The position numbers were made by a program, and so were the translations under genes. From Bacteroidales bacterium (GTDB lineage: Bacteria; Bacteroidota; Bacteroidia; Bacteroidales; UBA7960), in NCBI GenBank assembly GCA_007132395.1, contig SLOR01000281.1, positions 1 through 6,002 of the forward strand: a DNA stretch of 6,002 bases, written 5' to 3'. Positions within the stretch are counted from its first letter, which is position 1; each line of letters opens with the position of its first letter. Below are positions 1 to 6,002 of the stretch, piece by piece. The notes under the pieces are model-generated. The model had not been told where the DNA came from and did no database searches. It worked only from the letters and a program-made list of their open reading frames with translations.

Positions 1-311
1 AAATACTAAAGTATTGTTATTGTTTAAGAGGGTTTCATCAATCCTGAACAAATGTCTGGCAATTCTGTTGCTTGAAATAGGTATAAACAGGCCTGCTGAT
101 TCATGGAGATTCCCACGTGTTATATCATGAATATTTCGTGAAAACCGAAAAACTGATTGCGCGAAATGGAAGTGAGAATTTCAGAACATGGAATGAATGC
201 CATAGGAGCTTATTTAAATCCGGGTTTCAAATCTGAAAATTCAAACCTAATCAGTAACATAAGTAGTGAAAAGTAAAACGAAAAAATTAAAAATTTACAA
301 AGTAAAAGCAG
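1..311. other. AT-rich stretch without a convincing gene
   Basis: No convincing gene is visible on either strand. One plus-strand frame is open from the left edge to a TGA at 128-130 (about 42 codons). It could be the tail of an upstream gene, but it has no recognisable motif. A 36-codon plus-strand frame at 166-276 follows an in-frame stop, resembles nothing I know and is probably chance. The minus strand has only frames of about 30 codons or fewer. A short dyad, AATACT-AA-AGTATT, lies at 2-15 and a CACGTG palindrome at 115-120; neither can be assigned a role. The last 50 bases before the gene at 312 are very A-rich, as is common before Bacteroidota starts. The plus strand here contains no TTTG, so the Bacteroidota -7 box (TAnnTTTG) is absent in its consensus form. 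Confidence 0.5.
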
Positions 312-911
312 ATGAAGGTACTAATTATATACAGTAATCATCACGAGGGGAATTTTAACTGGCAGCTTCTGGAGAAGTTAAAAGATAGTTTGTTGCACAA
401 TGGGCATGAGTTGATAGTTCGCGATCTGTATCAGATCGATTTTGATCCGGTATTGCGCACCAAAGATTTTGAAATGATTTCTTCCGGCAATATCCCCGCT
501 GATATAGAGAAGGAACAGTCTTTTGTAAGCTGGGCTGATGCTATGATTTTTATTTATCCCGTTTGGTGGGGAGGTATGCCTGCCATAGTAAAAGGATATA
601 TCGACAGGGTGTTTTCATGGGGCTTCGCTTACCAGTCGGGCATCAATGGTGTAATTCCTTTACTTGGGGGAAAAAAGGCCGTTGTAATGAATACCCTGGG
701 GCAAACACGTGCTGAATACGAAAGAGGCATGTTTAAGGCCATGAACCGTATCAATGCCGAAGGTGTATTTGGTTTTTGCGGAATAGAAATGGTGGAGCCT
801 CTATATTTTGCCTCTATTCACAGCGCGGGTGATCAGGAGAAACAGGAATATATCCGGCAGGCAATCAACCTTTTAAATGCATTGCCCGTGAAAGAGAAAG
901 CCCACTTTTGA
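312..911 (+). CDS. NAD(P)H-dependent oxidoreductase, flavodoxin-like fold (NQO/MdaB/KefF-type)
   Basis: A 199-residue protein of the flavodoxin-like NAD(P)H dehydrogenase (quinone) family. These are cytoplasmic flavoproteins that pass two electrons from NAD(P)H to quinones or other electrophiles. The N-terminal beta strand MKVLIIYSNH is followed by a loop with His10, His11 and Asn14 where the flavin phosphate would bind. The family signature is clear at residues 82-107: YPVWWGG, then PAIVKGYIDRVFSWGFAY, the flavin-ring loop and helix. NTLGQT (127-132) matches the second flavin loop, usually TTGG-like. The C-terminal part (FGFCGIEMVEPLYF, about 153-166) is also typical. Length fits full-length members. 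The ATG at 312 is followed at once by the first beta strand, so the start is well supported, although no Shine-Dalgarno sequence is visible. The transporter downstream runs the same way after about 110 nt. The family is certain; the substrate, and the choice of FMN or FAD, are not. Confidence 0.88.
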   Translation: MKVLIIYSNHHEGNFNWQLLEKLKDSLLHNGHELIVRDLYQIDFDPVLRTKDFEMISSGNIPADIEKEQSFVSWADAMIFIYPVWWGGMPAIVKGYIDRVFSWGFAYQSGINGVIPLLGGKKAVVMNTLGQTRAEYERGMFKAMNRINAEGVFGFCGIEMVEPLYFASIHSAGDQEKQEYIRQAINLLNALPVKEKAHF

Positions 912-948
912 TAAAATTTTATGCGATATTTCCTTCGTGGGCATTTTT
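900..948 (+). terminator. Possible hairpin terminator overlapping the oxidoreductase stop codon
   Basis: GCCCAC at 900-905 pairs perfectly with GTGGGC at 937-942, and ATTTTTA follows at 943-949, as in an intrinsic terminator. The left arm lies inside the last codons of the oxidoreductase gene (Ala-His-Phe-stop). The stem is only 6 bp and the loop is 31 nt, containing its own palindrome ATAAAATTTTAT at 911-922. It may therefore be weak and allow read-through into the transporter gene. Confidence 0.35.
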
Positions 949-1022
949 ATGGGTATTTTTAGTCCTGCTAATTCATAAAGCCAATTAGCCAAACGATAGT
1001 TAAATACCTGTTGAGTTTTTTA

Positions 1023-2219
1023 ATGCAAACACAATATCCCCGCCTTCGAAAGGCAACCCTTCTTACAGCAAGCACACTTACGGTAATGGCCGGTGCCATT
1101 ATAGCCCCGGCATTACCACAAATTAGCCGCGAGTTTTCTCATGTGCAAGGAATAGAGTTGCTAAGCCGGCTTATTCTTACCCTGCCCGCTTTGTTCATGA
1201 GTATGCTGGCTCCTGTTGCCGGCTATTTTATCGACAAAACCGGGCGAAAGAAAGTACTTCTTTTTTCTCTCGTGCTTTATGCCGTGGCCGGAACAAGTGG
1301 CCTTTATTTTAATTCTCTTCCCTGGCTGCTGGCCGGACGCGCGGTGCTGGGAATTGCGGTGGGAGGACTTATAACGGCTGTAATTACGCTTATCGGCGAT
1401 TATTATGAAGGAGACCACCGCAACCGGTTTATGGGTACTCAGGCTGCTTTTGCGGGCTTGGGAGGATTGATATTTATTTCTTCAGGAGGAGTACTGGCAG
1501 ATATACACTGGCGACTGCCTTTTCTTATTTACGCAGCTTCACTTATTGTATTGTTTATGGCCCGGGTTTCTGTGAATGAACCTGAGGATTCCCAAACCCC
1601 ACGGGATTCTTCTGTCAACAAAATAACCGGCATTCATCCGGCGAAAATCCCGGTAGCGGTGTATTCGGTGTATGTAATCACATTCTTTTCCATGATTGTG
1701 TTTTACATGATTCCGGTTCAAATGCCCTTTATGCTCAGTGCTTTGGAAGGAGTTTCCAATACAGGCATCGGGTTTGCCATTGCCTTTGTAAACGTAGCTT
1801 CTGTAACAACTTCTGTAAACTATGGCCGGATACGCAGGTACCTGAGTTATCAGAAAATAATGGCTCTGGTATTCTTTATTGTTTTTATCGGATTATTTAT
1901 TATCAGTCAGGCGCAAACCTATTGGGCAATGATTAGTGGCATTCTCATGTGTGGGTTTGGGTTTGGCTTGCTGATGCCCAACCTTAACCTGTGGCTTATA
2001 TCGCTGGCTCCCGCAACTCTTCGCGGAAGATTGGTAGGCTACCTTAATTCAGCATTGTTCCTGGGAATGTTTATGTCGCCCATCGCACTGCAGCCACTCA
2101 TTTACTATAGCAGCCTGCAGGGGAGTTTTTTTATTATGGGTATTATTTTATTGACACTGGCATTGATTTTCCTGGTATATGCGTGGCTCCGCAGGAAAAA
2201 AACTACGGTCGCACAATAA
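1023..2219 (+). CDS. Major facilitator superfamily (MFS) transporter, DHA1-like
   Basis: An inner-membrane secondary transporter of about 400 residues. Hydrophobicity by eye gives about 12 membrane segments, with a longer polar loop (roughly residues 188-212 counted from the TTG) between the two six-helix halves, the standard MFS plan. MFS motif A is plain in the loop after helix 2: GYFIDKTGRKK (71-81, with Gly71, Asp75, Gly78 and Arg79). PALPQI (33-38) at the end of helix 1 and PATLRGRLVGY (334-344) in the loop after helix 10 are typical of drug:H+ antiporter-1 type proteins. The start is ambiguous: ATG at 1023 is chosen as the more usual codon, and an in-frame TTG at 1011 would add only MSFL. 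An in-frame TAA at 969-971 limits further extension. It follows the oxidoreductase in the same direction and converges on the dihydroorotase gene, 80 nt from stop to stop. The substrate cannot be read from the sequence; efflux of a small organic molecule is a guess from subfamily resemblance. Confidence 0.85.
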   Translation: MQTQYPRLRKATLLTASTLTVMAGAIIAPALPQISREFSHVQGIELLSRLILTLPALFMSMLAPVAGYFIDKTGRKKVLLFSLVLYAVAGTSGLYFNSLPWLLAGRAVLGIAVGGLITAVITLIGDYYEGDHRNRFMGTQAAFAGLGGLIFISSGGVLADIHWRLPFLIYAASLIVLFMARVSVNEPEDSQTPRDSSVNKITGIHPAKIPVAVYSVYVITFFSMIVFYMIPVQMPFMLSALEGVSNTGIGFAIAFVNVASVTTSVNYGRIRRYLSYQKIMALVFFIVFIGLFIISQAQTYWAMISGILMCGFGFGLLMPNLNLWLISLAPATLRGRLVGYLNSALFLGMFMSPIALQPLIYYSSLQGSFFIMGIILLTLALIFLVYAWLRRKKTTVAQ

Positions 2220-2299
2220 ATCATTTCTGTCTGAGATTGAAAGCAGGATTTTTGAGAAAGCCGCCAAATCATTTTTCTTATGTTTTTTGATTCCCCATA

Positions 2300-3655
2300 T
2301 CAGCTTCTGTCAAATTCCAGCCTTCTGCCTCTGAAGTTTTCAGCAAATTCACCGTTCCTGTAAACCAGTTCACCGTTAATAATGGTATGGGTGGGTGTTG
2401 CGTTGAATGTATGTCCTTCAAAGGGCGACCAGCCACATTTGTACAGGATGTTTGCCTTGTTTACAGTGTAAAGTTTTGAAGGATTCAGCAGGGTTAAATC
2501 AGCATAATACCCCTTGCGTATAAAGCCTCTGCGTGAAACTTTATAGGCGATGGCGGGGTTGTGACACATCCATTGCACAAGGAGATGTATGGGTAGTTGC
2601 CTGGCCTGCAAGGCATCAAACATGGCCTGTAAAGAATGTTGCACCAATGGACCACCTGAGGGTGCCTGCAGGTAAGGCTGTTGCTTTTCTTCTGCCAGGT
2701 GTGGGGCGTGATCGGTGGCCACCACGTCAAGTGTGCCATCAAGTAAAGACTGCCAAAGCTTTTCCCTGTCGTTGATACCTTTTACGGCAGGATTCCATTT
2801 GATGAAATTTCCTTTTTGAGCATAGTCCTGGTCAGAAAACCACAAATGGTGCACACACACCTCTCCGGTAATTTTTTTCTCACGCAAATCCACATCGCTT
2901 TCGAAAAGGCCGGTTTCCTGTGCGGTGGATAAATGCAAAACATGCAGGCGGGTATTGTGCTTTCGCGCCAGCGCCACCGCTTTCCGGGAGGAAAGAAAAC
3001 ATGCCTGATGGCTGCGGATCAGGGGGTGGTGCTCCGGAAGTATGTTTGTACCAAATTTGCGTGAAAACTCTTCCATGTTGGCCTTTATGGTAGCTTCGTC
3101 CTCGCAGTGGGTGGTCACAAGGGTTTTGGCCTGCGAAAATATTTTATCCAGTGATTCCTCGTCGTTTACCAGCATATTGCCTGTTGAAGAACCCATGAAA
3201 ACTTTGATGCCGCAAACCTTATCGGGCTGTATCTTTTGCAACTCTTCCAGGTTATCATTGGTGGCTCCCATGTAAAAAGAGTAATTGGCCATGCTGCGGT
3301 TTGCCCCTATGTCATATTTGTCCTCCAGCAGTTGCATGCTGGTAGCCTGGGGGATGGTGTTGGGCATCTCCATGAAAGAGGTGATTCCTCCTGCAACCGC
3401 TGCGCGCGACTCGCTTAAAATATCGGCTTTATGCGTGAGGCCGGGTTCACGAAAATGCACCTGGTCGTCAATGATTCCGGGAATAAGAAAACTGTTTTGG
3501 GCGTCAATTATCTCAACTTCTTCATTGCTGAACCCTTCGGCCCCGGTATGTGTAAAAACTTCTGCAATCAGATCGTTTTCAATGAGTACCGAGCCGGGTA
3601 CAACCTGCCCTTCGTTTACGATGCGGGCGTTAACGATAAGTTTTTTTGCTGACAT
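2300..3655 (-). CDS. pyrC: Dihydroorotase (class I, Bacteroidota type)
   Basis: This cytoplasmic amidohydrolase interconverts N-carbamoyl-aspartate and dihydroorotate, the third step of pyrimidine synthesis. The 451-residue protein has the expected order of motifs. PGIIDDQVHFREPG (59-72) is the HxH metal site and substrate-binding Arg69. GIKVFMGSS (149-157) carries Lys151, at the carboxylated-lysine position. TTHCEDE has His183, VLHLS has His241, and ATDHAPH (313-319) has catalytic Asp315. The oddity is Gln65 where the first His of HxH is expected; His67 is kept. From memory DDQVHFREPG is usual in Bacteroidota dihydroorotases, so this is probably a lineage trait rather than a dead enzyme. Hydantoinase or allantoinase are the alternatives, but the HFREPG motif, the GIKVFMGSSTGNML region and the length favour dihydroorotase. 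The ATG at 3655 starts 30 nt after the glycosyltransferase stop, which suggests one transcript. An AAGGCCTT palindrome (3656-3663) abuts the start. Confidence 0.93.
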   Translation of the reverse strand: MSAKKLIVNARIVNEGQVVPGSVLIENDLIAEVFTHTGAEGFSNEEVEIIDAQNSFLIPGIIDDQVHFREPGLTHKADILSESRAAVAGGITSFMEMPNTIPQATSMQLLEDKYDIGANRSMANYSFYMGATNDNLEELQKIQPDKVCGIKVFMGSSTGNMLVNDEESLDKIFSQAKTLVTTHCEDEATIKANMEEFSRKFGTNILPEHHPLIRSHQACFLSSRKAVALARKHNTRLHVLHLSTAQETGLFESDVDLREKKITGEVCVHHLWFSDQDYAQKGNFIKWNPAVKGINDREKLWQSLLDGTLDVVATDHAPHLAEEKQQPYLQAPSGGPLVQHSLQAMFDALQARQLPIHLLVQWMCHNPAIAYKVSRRGFIRKGYYADLTLLNPSKLYTVNKANILYKCGWSPFEGHTFNATPTHTIINGELVYRNGEFAENFRGRRLEFDRS

Positions 3656-3685
3656 AAGGCCTTGGATTTAATAAGGTGAAATACT

Positions 3686-4435
3686 TCAGATATTGCTCCC
3701 CTGAAATTTTCGCGGAGTGCGAAAAATACTCCGGAGCCTGAGTTTTATTACACCCAGGACGGCTTCTTTGAAAATACCTTTGCTCATTTTTGACACTCCC
3801 TGGGTGCGGTCGGTGAAAATAATGGAAATTTCTTTGATTTTGTACCCCAGCTTCCAGGTAAGGAACTTCATTTCAATCTGAAAGGCATAACCGGTAAATT
3901 TAATTTTGTCAAGGTTAATAGCTTCCAGTACTTCCCGACGGTAACATTTAAATCCGGCGGTAGTATCTCTTACTTTCATCCTTGTAACAATACGCACATA
4001 AGCCGAAGCATAATAGGACATGAGTACACGGCCCATGGGCCAGTTTACCACGTTTACCCCATTAATGTAACGAGAACCTATGGCCAAATCATAACCTTCT
4101 TTGGCACATGCATAATACAAACGGGGCAAGTCCTCGGGATTGTGGGAGAAGTCGGCATCCATTTCGAAAATGTACTGATAATCGCGGCGTAGTGCCCACT
4201 TGAAGCCATGAATATAAGCCGTTCCCAGGCCCAGCTTTCCTTTGCGGGTTTCCAGAAAAAGTTGTTCGGGAAATTCTTTCAGCAAATCTCTTACAATATC
4301 AGCAGTGCCATCGGGCGAATTATCGTCAATAATAAGCACATGGAAAGCCTCCTTAAGTGAAAAGACCTTACGGATAATATTTTCAATATTCTCCTTTTCT
4401 TTATAGGTAGGGATTATAACAAGACTTTCAGCCAC
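3686..4435 (-). CDS. Polyprenyl-phosphate mannose synthase-like glycosyltransferase (GT2, DPM1-like)
   Basis: A GT-A fold enzyme of family GT2, resembling dolichol/polyprenol-phosphate mannosyltransferase. Such enzymes move a hexose from a nucleotide sugar to polyprenyl phosphate at the cytoplasmic face of the membrane. In order: VIIPTYKEKENI (6-17), the first strand and nucleotide site; LIIDDNSPDGT (34-44); GLGTAYIHGFKWA (69-81); the metal-binding EMDADFSHNPEDLP (91-104, Asp93 and Asp95); IGSRYINGV (119-127); RDTTAGFKCYRR (156-167); GYAFQIEM (182-189); and FTDRTQGVSKMS (207-218), close to the DPM1 consensus. At 249 residues with no C-terminal membrane segment it is a catalytic domain only. 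The start is GTG at 4435: an in-frame TAA at 4450-4448 rules out extension, and no nearby ATG would keep the first strand. It is probably cotranscribed with the dihydroorotase gene 30 nt downstream. Donor sugar (GDP-mannose or UDP-glucose) is not proven by sequence. Confidence 0.9.
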   Translation of the reverse strand: MAESLVIIPTYKEKENIENIIRKVFSLKEAFHVLIIDDNSPDGTADIVRDLLKEFPEQLFLETRKGKLGLGTAYIHGFKWALRRDYQYIFEMDADFSHNPEDLPRLYYACAKEGYDLAIGSRYINGVNVVNWPMGRVLMSYYASAYVRIVTRMKVRDTTAGFKCYRREVLEAINLDKIKFTGYAFQIEMKFLTWKLGYKIKEISIIFTDRTQGVSKMSKGIFKEAVLGVIKLRLRSIFRTPRKFQGSNI

Positions 4436-4551
4436 TGATGGGAATTTTTAAAGTAAAACGCCTGCGGGTTTGTTTTGTGTTTACAAAAATCCGTGCTTTA
4501 ATTAAGAATATAAAAAATGCTTGTAAGTTACATAGATTGCCAAATGAAGGC

Positions 4552-4559
4552 CAAAATTA
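4552..4559 (-). promoter_or_regulatory. Candidate Bacteroidota-type -7 promoter box for the glycosyltransferase-pyrC unit
   Basis: Read on the minus strand this is TAATTTTG, an exact match to the Bacteroidota -7 consensus TAnnTTTG. It would put the transcription start near 4545 and leave a leader of about 110 nt before the GTG at 4435. The partner -33 TTG is not well placed: the nearest TTG lies 12 nt upstream, too close, and 18 nt upstream there is only a CTG in a T-rich context. An 8-base partially degenerate match in AT-rich DNA is easily chance. It is listed because it lies in the right spacer and on the right strand. Confidence 0.25.
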
Positions 4560-4637
4560 GTGTTTTGTTTTCAAAAACAGAAAATTTTTATTGATTATTA
4601 TGAAGGGGTGCGAGGTTGAAAGTACCGTAAATAAAAA

Positions 4638-4673
4638 GCCCGCGACTTTTTCCTTATCGGAAAGGTCGCGGGC
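4638..4673 (-). terminator. Strong intrinsic terminator of the repeat-protein gene
   Basis: GCCCGCGAC (4638-4646) pairs perfectly with GTCGCGGGC (4665-4673). The stem extends by a T-G pair and T/A and C/G pairs, with one bulged T, to a small TTATC loop. On the minus strand the stem is followed at once by a U-run (TTTTTATTT, complement of 4629-4637). It lies 32 nt past the stop codon at 4706, where the terminator of the minus-strand gene is expected. The plus side also has T-rich sequence (ATTGTTTTCCCTTTT), so it could act in both directions, but no plus-strand gene ends here. Confidence 0.88.
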
Positions 4674-4705
4674 ATTGTTTTCCCTTTTGCTGTGTGAGCA
4701 GAAAA

Positions 4706-6002
4706 TTATCTTACGACAATTCTTCCTGAAATTACTTTTGATTCAGTGTGGAACTGCAGCAGGTACATTCCTGTTGGCAGGAAGGAGAGGTTTACGCTGT
4801 TATCTCCGGGAGATACAATGGTTTGGTAAACTACTACTCCTGCGAGGTTGCGTACAAAGAGTTCTGATTTCTCATCCACCTCGGCATAAAACCGGCCTGT
4901 GGTGGGGTTTGGGTAAACTTTTATGGTTTTTGTTTCATCTTCCAGGATGGTTTGCAATTCAACAAGCGCCTGAAGTTCAATGTCGCTGGTTACCGAAAAG
5001 TTGAAGGGGTTATCTCTTGATACGATTTGACCTGCACTGTTTTGCCATCCAATGAAGTTTACTTCATTGTTGTAGGCAACCTCCACGCTGGCTTCCTGAC
5101 CCTCTTCATAAGTTCCTGCGCCATAAACCCAGGCTGCATTGGTATGGTTTGCACTGGCAGATACAGTGAAACTTCTGGGATTATTTCTGAAACGGGCCCT
5201 GAGTTCCCTGTCTTCCGTGGCGGTGAAAACATAAGGGTTGGCGGTTGATACTGTTACACCGTTTTCGGTCCACTCTTCGAATTCAAAACTACCTGTTGAT
5301 GCTATGGCTGTAAGGGTAACGGTTTCGTTTTCATCGTAGTAGCCTGCTCCTGTAATAAATGCATGCCCGGCGGGTATTGCTCGTGCATCAATCAGGAATT
5401 GCGCTACATAGGTTTCAGACTCGAAGTTGGCAGTTAGGCTTCTGTTTCCTTCCACGGTGAAGGAGAAGGAGCTGTTGAAAGAAACCACACTTCCGCTTTC
5501 AGTCCAGTAAGTGAAAGAATAACCCTGTGCGGGGCTTGCAGTAACGGTTGCAGTCTGGCCATAATCGTAGCTACCTGCACCGTTTGTAGAGCCACCCTGT
5601 GTGGGTGAGGCATTGAGTGTAAGGGTGTGAGCGTTGGTGCTGAAATTGGCTGTTAGGCTTCTGTTTCCTTCTACCGTAAAGGAGAAAGAACTGTTGGAAG
5701 AAACCACACTTCCGTTTTCCGTCCAGTTAGTGAAAGTATAACCCTGTGCAGGGCTTGCAGTAACGGTTGCAGTCTGGCCATGGTTGTAGCCTCCTGCACC
5801 GCTTGTAGAGCCACCCTGTGTGGGTGCAGCATTCAGTGTAATGGTGTGAGCGTTGAGGGTGAAATTAGCGGTAAGGCTTCTGTTTCCGGTAACGGTAAAG
5901 CTGTAAGAGCTGTTGGAAGAAACCACGCTTCCGTTTTCTGTCCAGTTAGTGAAAGTATAACCCTGTGCAGGGCTTGCAGTAACGGTTGCAGTCTGGCCAT
6001 GG
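4706..6002 (-). CDS. Secreted InlB B-repeat-like protein with C-terminal T9SS sorting domain (5' end missing)
   Basis: The C-terminal 432 residues of a larger protein. The frame stays open to the right edge, so the true start, signal peptide and any N-terminal domain lie outside; the GTG at 5926 is internal to a repeat and is not a start. Five tandem units of about 73-77 residues follow the pattern GxY-x-x-G-Q-x-x-x-V-T-A-x-P-x-x-G-Y-x-F-x-x-W-T-E-N-G, ending SLTANF, as in the divergent InlB B-repeat (beta-grasp-like) family. Three units are near copies, the fourth is diverged and the fifth is short. The last 75 residues form a T9SS type A sorting domain: KVYPNPTTGRFYAEV, then LAGVVVYQ, LPTGMYLLQF and a final GRIVVR. 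Such proteins cross the outer membrane by the Por system, and the tail is normally removed and the protein anchored or released. The repeats probably serve as a stalk or adhesive spacer. The enzymatic or binding part, if any, is not in view. Family and export route are well supported; biological role is unknown. Confidence 0.9.
   Translation of the reverse strand, partial: HGQTATVTASPAQGYTFTNWTENGSVVSSNSSYSFTVTGNRSLTANFTLNAHTITLNAAPTQGGSTSGAGGYNHGQTATVTASPAQGYTFTNWTENGSVVSSNSSFSFTVEGNRSLTANFSTNAHTLTLNASPTQGGSTNGAGSYDYGQTATVTASPAQGYSFTYWTESGSVVSFNSSFSFTVEGNRSLTANFESETYVAQFLIDARAIPAGHAFITGAGYYDENETVTLTAIASTGSFEFEEWTENGVTVSTANPYVFTATEDRELRARFRNNPRSFTVSASANHTNAAWVYGAGTYEEGQEASVEVAYNNEVNFIGWQNSAGQIVSRDNPFNFSVTSDIELQALVELQTILEDETKTIKVYPNPTTGRFYAEVDEKSELFVRNLAGVVVYQTIVSPGDNSVNLSFLPTGMYLLQFHTESKVISGRIVVR
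4709..4933 (-). other. T9SS type A (Por) C-terminal sorting domain
   Basis: The final 75 residues of the repeat protein. The region opens with TKTIKVYPNPTTGRF, whose YPNP-TxG-F core is the hallmark of type A domains. It continues with an LFVRNLAGVVVYQ strand pair, then LPTGMYLLQF, where LPxGxYxL is typical, and closes with the basic ending GRIVVR. The beta-sandwich would be recognised by the T9SS translocon and then usually cleaved. This is the firmest taxonomic marker in the window. Confidence 0.92.
4934..6001 (-). repeat. Tandem 219-bp coding repeats (InlB-like units), homogenised upstream and diverged downstream
   Basis: Reading the minus strand, the units are A 6001-5783 (219 bp), B 5782-5564 (219 bp), C 5563-5333 (231 bp), D 5332-5105 (228 bp) and E 5104-4934 (171 bp, short). 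A and B differ at about 26 of 219 bases by eye, and 5940-6002 is identical to 5721-5783 over 63 bp. The first two thirds of C are also close to B; its last third changes sequence and gains four codons. D and E keep only the protein pattern (WTENG, aromatic-x-F, GAGxY). The array runs off the window edge, so its total copy number is unknown. Confidence 0.9.

Noticed and set aside
166..276. A 36-codon open frame before the oxidoreductase gene
   Set aside because: An in-frame stop precedes it, there is no ribosome binding site, and the peptide has no recognisable features; a frame this short is expected by chance.
2247..2276. Possible terminator after the transporter: GATTT (2247-2251) pairing with AAATC (2266-2270), then a T-run
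   Set aside because: The stem is only 5 weak base pairs with a 14-nt loop; many such pairs occur by chance in AT-rich DNA. I see no strong terminator for either convergent gene in 2220-2299.
3285..3671. A 128-codon plus-strand open frame opposite the start of the dihydroorotase gene
   Set aside because: It lies wholly antisense to a gene with clear family motifs and shows no recognisable domain of its own; it is a shadow of the coding bias.
4591..5004. A 137-codon plus-strand open frame across the terminator and the sorting-domain coding region
   Set aside because: It runs through the hairpin terminator and is antisense to a conserved T9SS domain; the translation has no plausible domain.
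4934..6002. CRISPR-like or non-coding satellite repeat
   Set aside because: The 219-bp period is a multiple of three, the frame is open throughout, and the units encode a known secreted repeat pattern.
3686..6002. The mannose synthase serving O-glycosylation of the neighbouring secreted protein
   Set aside because: The genes are separated by a strong terminator, and I found no D-[S/T]-[aliphatic or Thr] glycosylation motif in the visible part of the secreted protein; nothing in the sequence supports the link.

Overview
The window looks like a piece of a Bacteroidota chromosome. The strongest sign is a secreted repeat protein ending in a type IX secretion (T9SS, Por) sorting domain, a system confined to that phylum and close relatives. 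Supporting signs are AT-rich spacers, no clear Shine-Dalgarno sequences before the starts, and a dihydroorotase in the form I associate with Bacteroidota. I cannot place it below phylum from the sequence alone.

Layout. Positions 1-311 are AT-rich with no convincing gene. Two plus-strand genes follow: a flavodoxin-fold NAD(P)H oxidoreductase (312-911) and a 12-segment major facilitator transporter (1023-2219, possibly from a TTG at 1011). They converge on a minus-strand pair: a GT2 glycosyltransferase of the polyprenyl-phosphate mannose synthase type (3686-4435, GTG start) and, 30 nt downstream of it, dihydroorotase (2300-3655). A 270-nt spacer (4436-4705) carries a weak promoter candidate and a strong hairpin terminator. 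Upstream on the minus strand is the C-terminal part of a T9SS-exported protein made of tandem InlB B-repeat-like units. It is open at the right edge of the window.

How the genes fit together. The glycosyltransferase and dihydroorotase are probably cotranscribed, joining envelope-sugar donor synthesis with pyrimidine synthesis. The link looks like housekeeping co-localisation rather than a pathway. The oxidoreductase and transporter are adjacent and co-directional, and a redox/efflux partnership is only a guess. The repeat protein stands apart: it is surface or secreted, has a modular repeat array, and ends at its own terminator.

I see no mobile element, CRISPR array, tRNA or rRNA, and nothing I would call a new system. 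The points most worth a second look are the 219-bp repeat array, which is nearly identical at one end and diverged at the other, and the Gln that replaces the first metal-binding His of the dihydroorotase.
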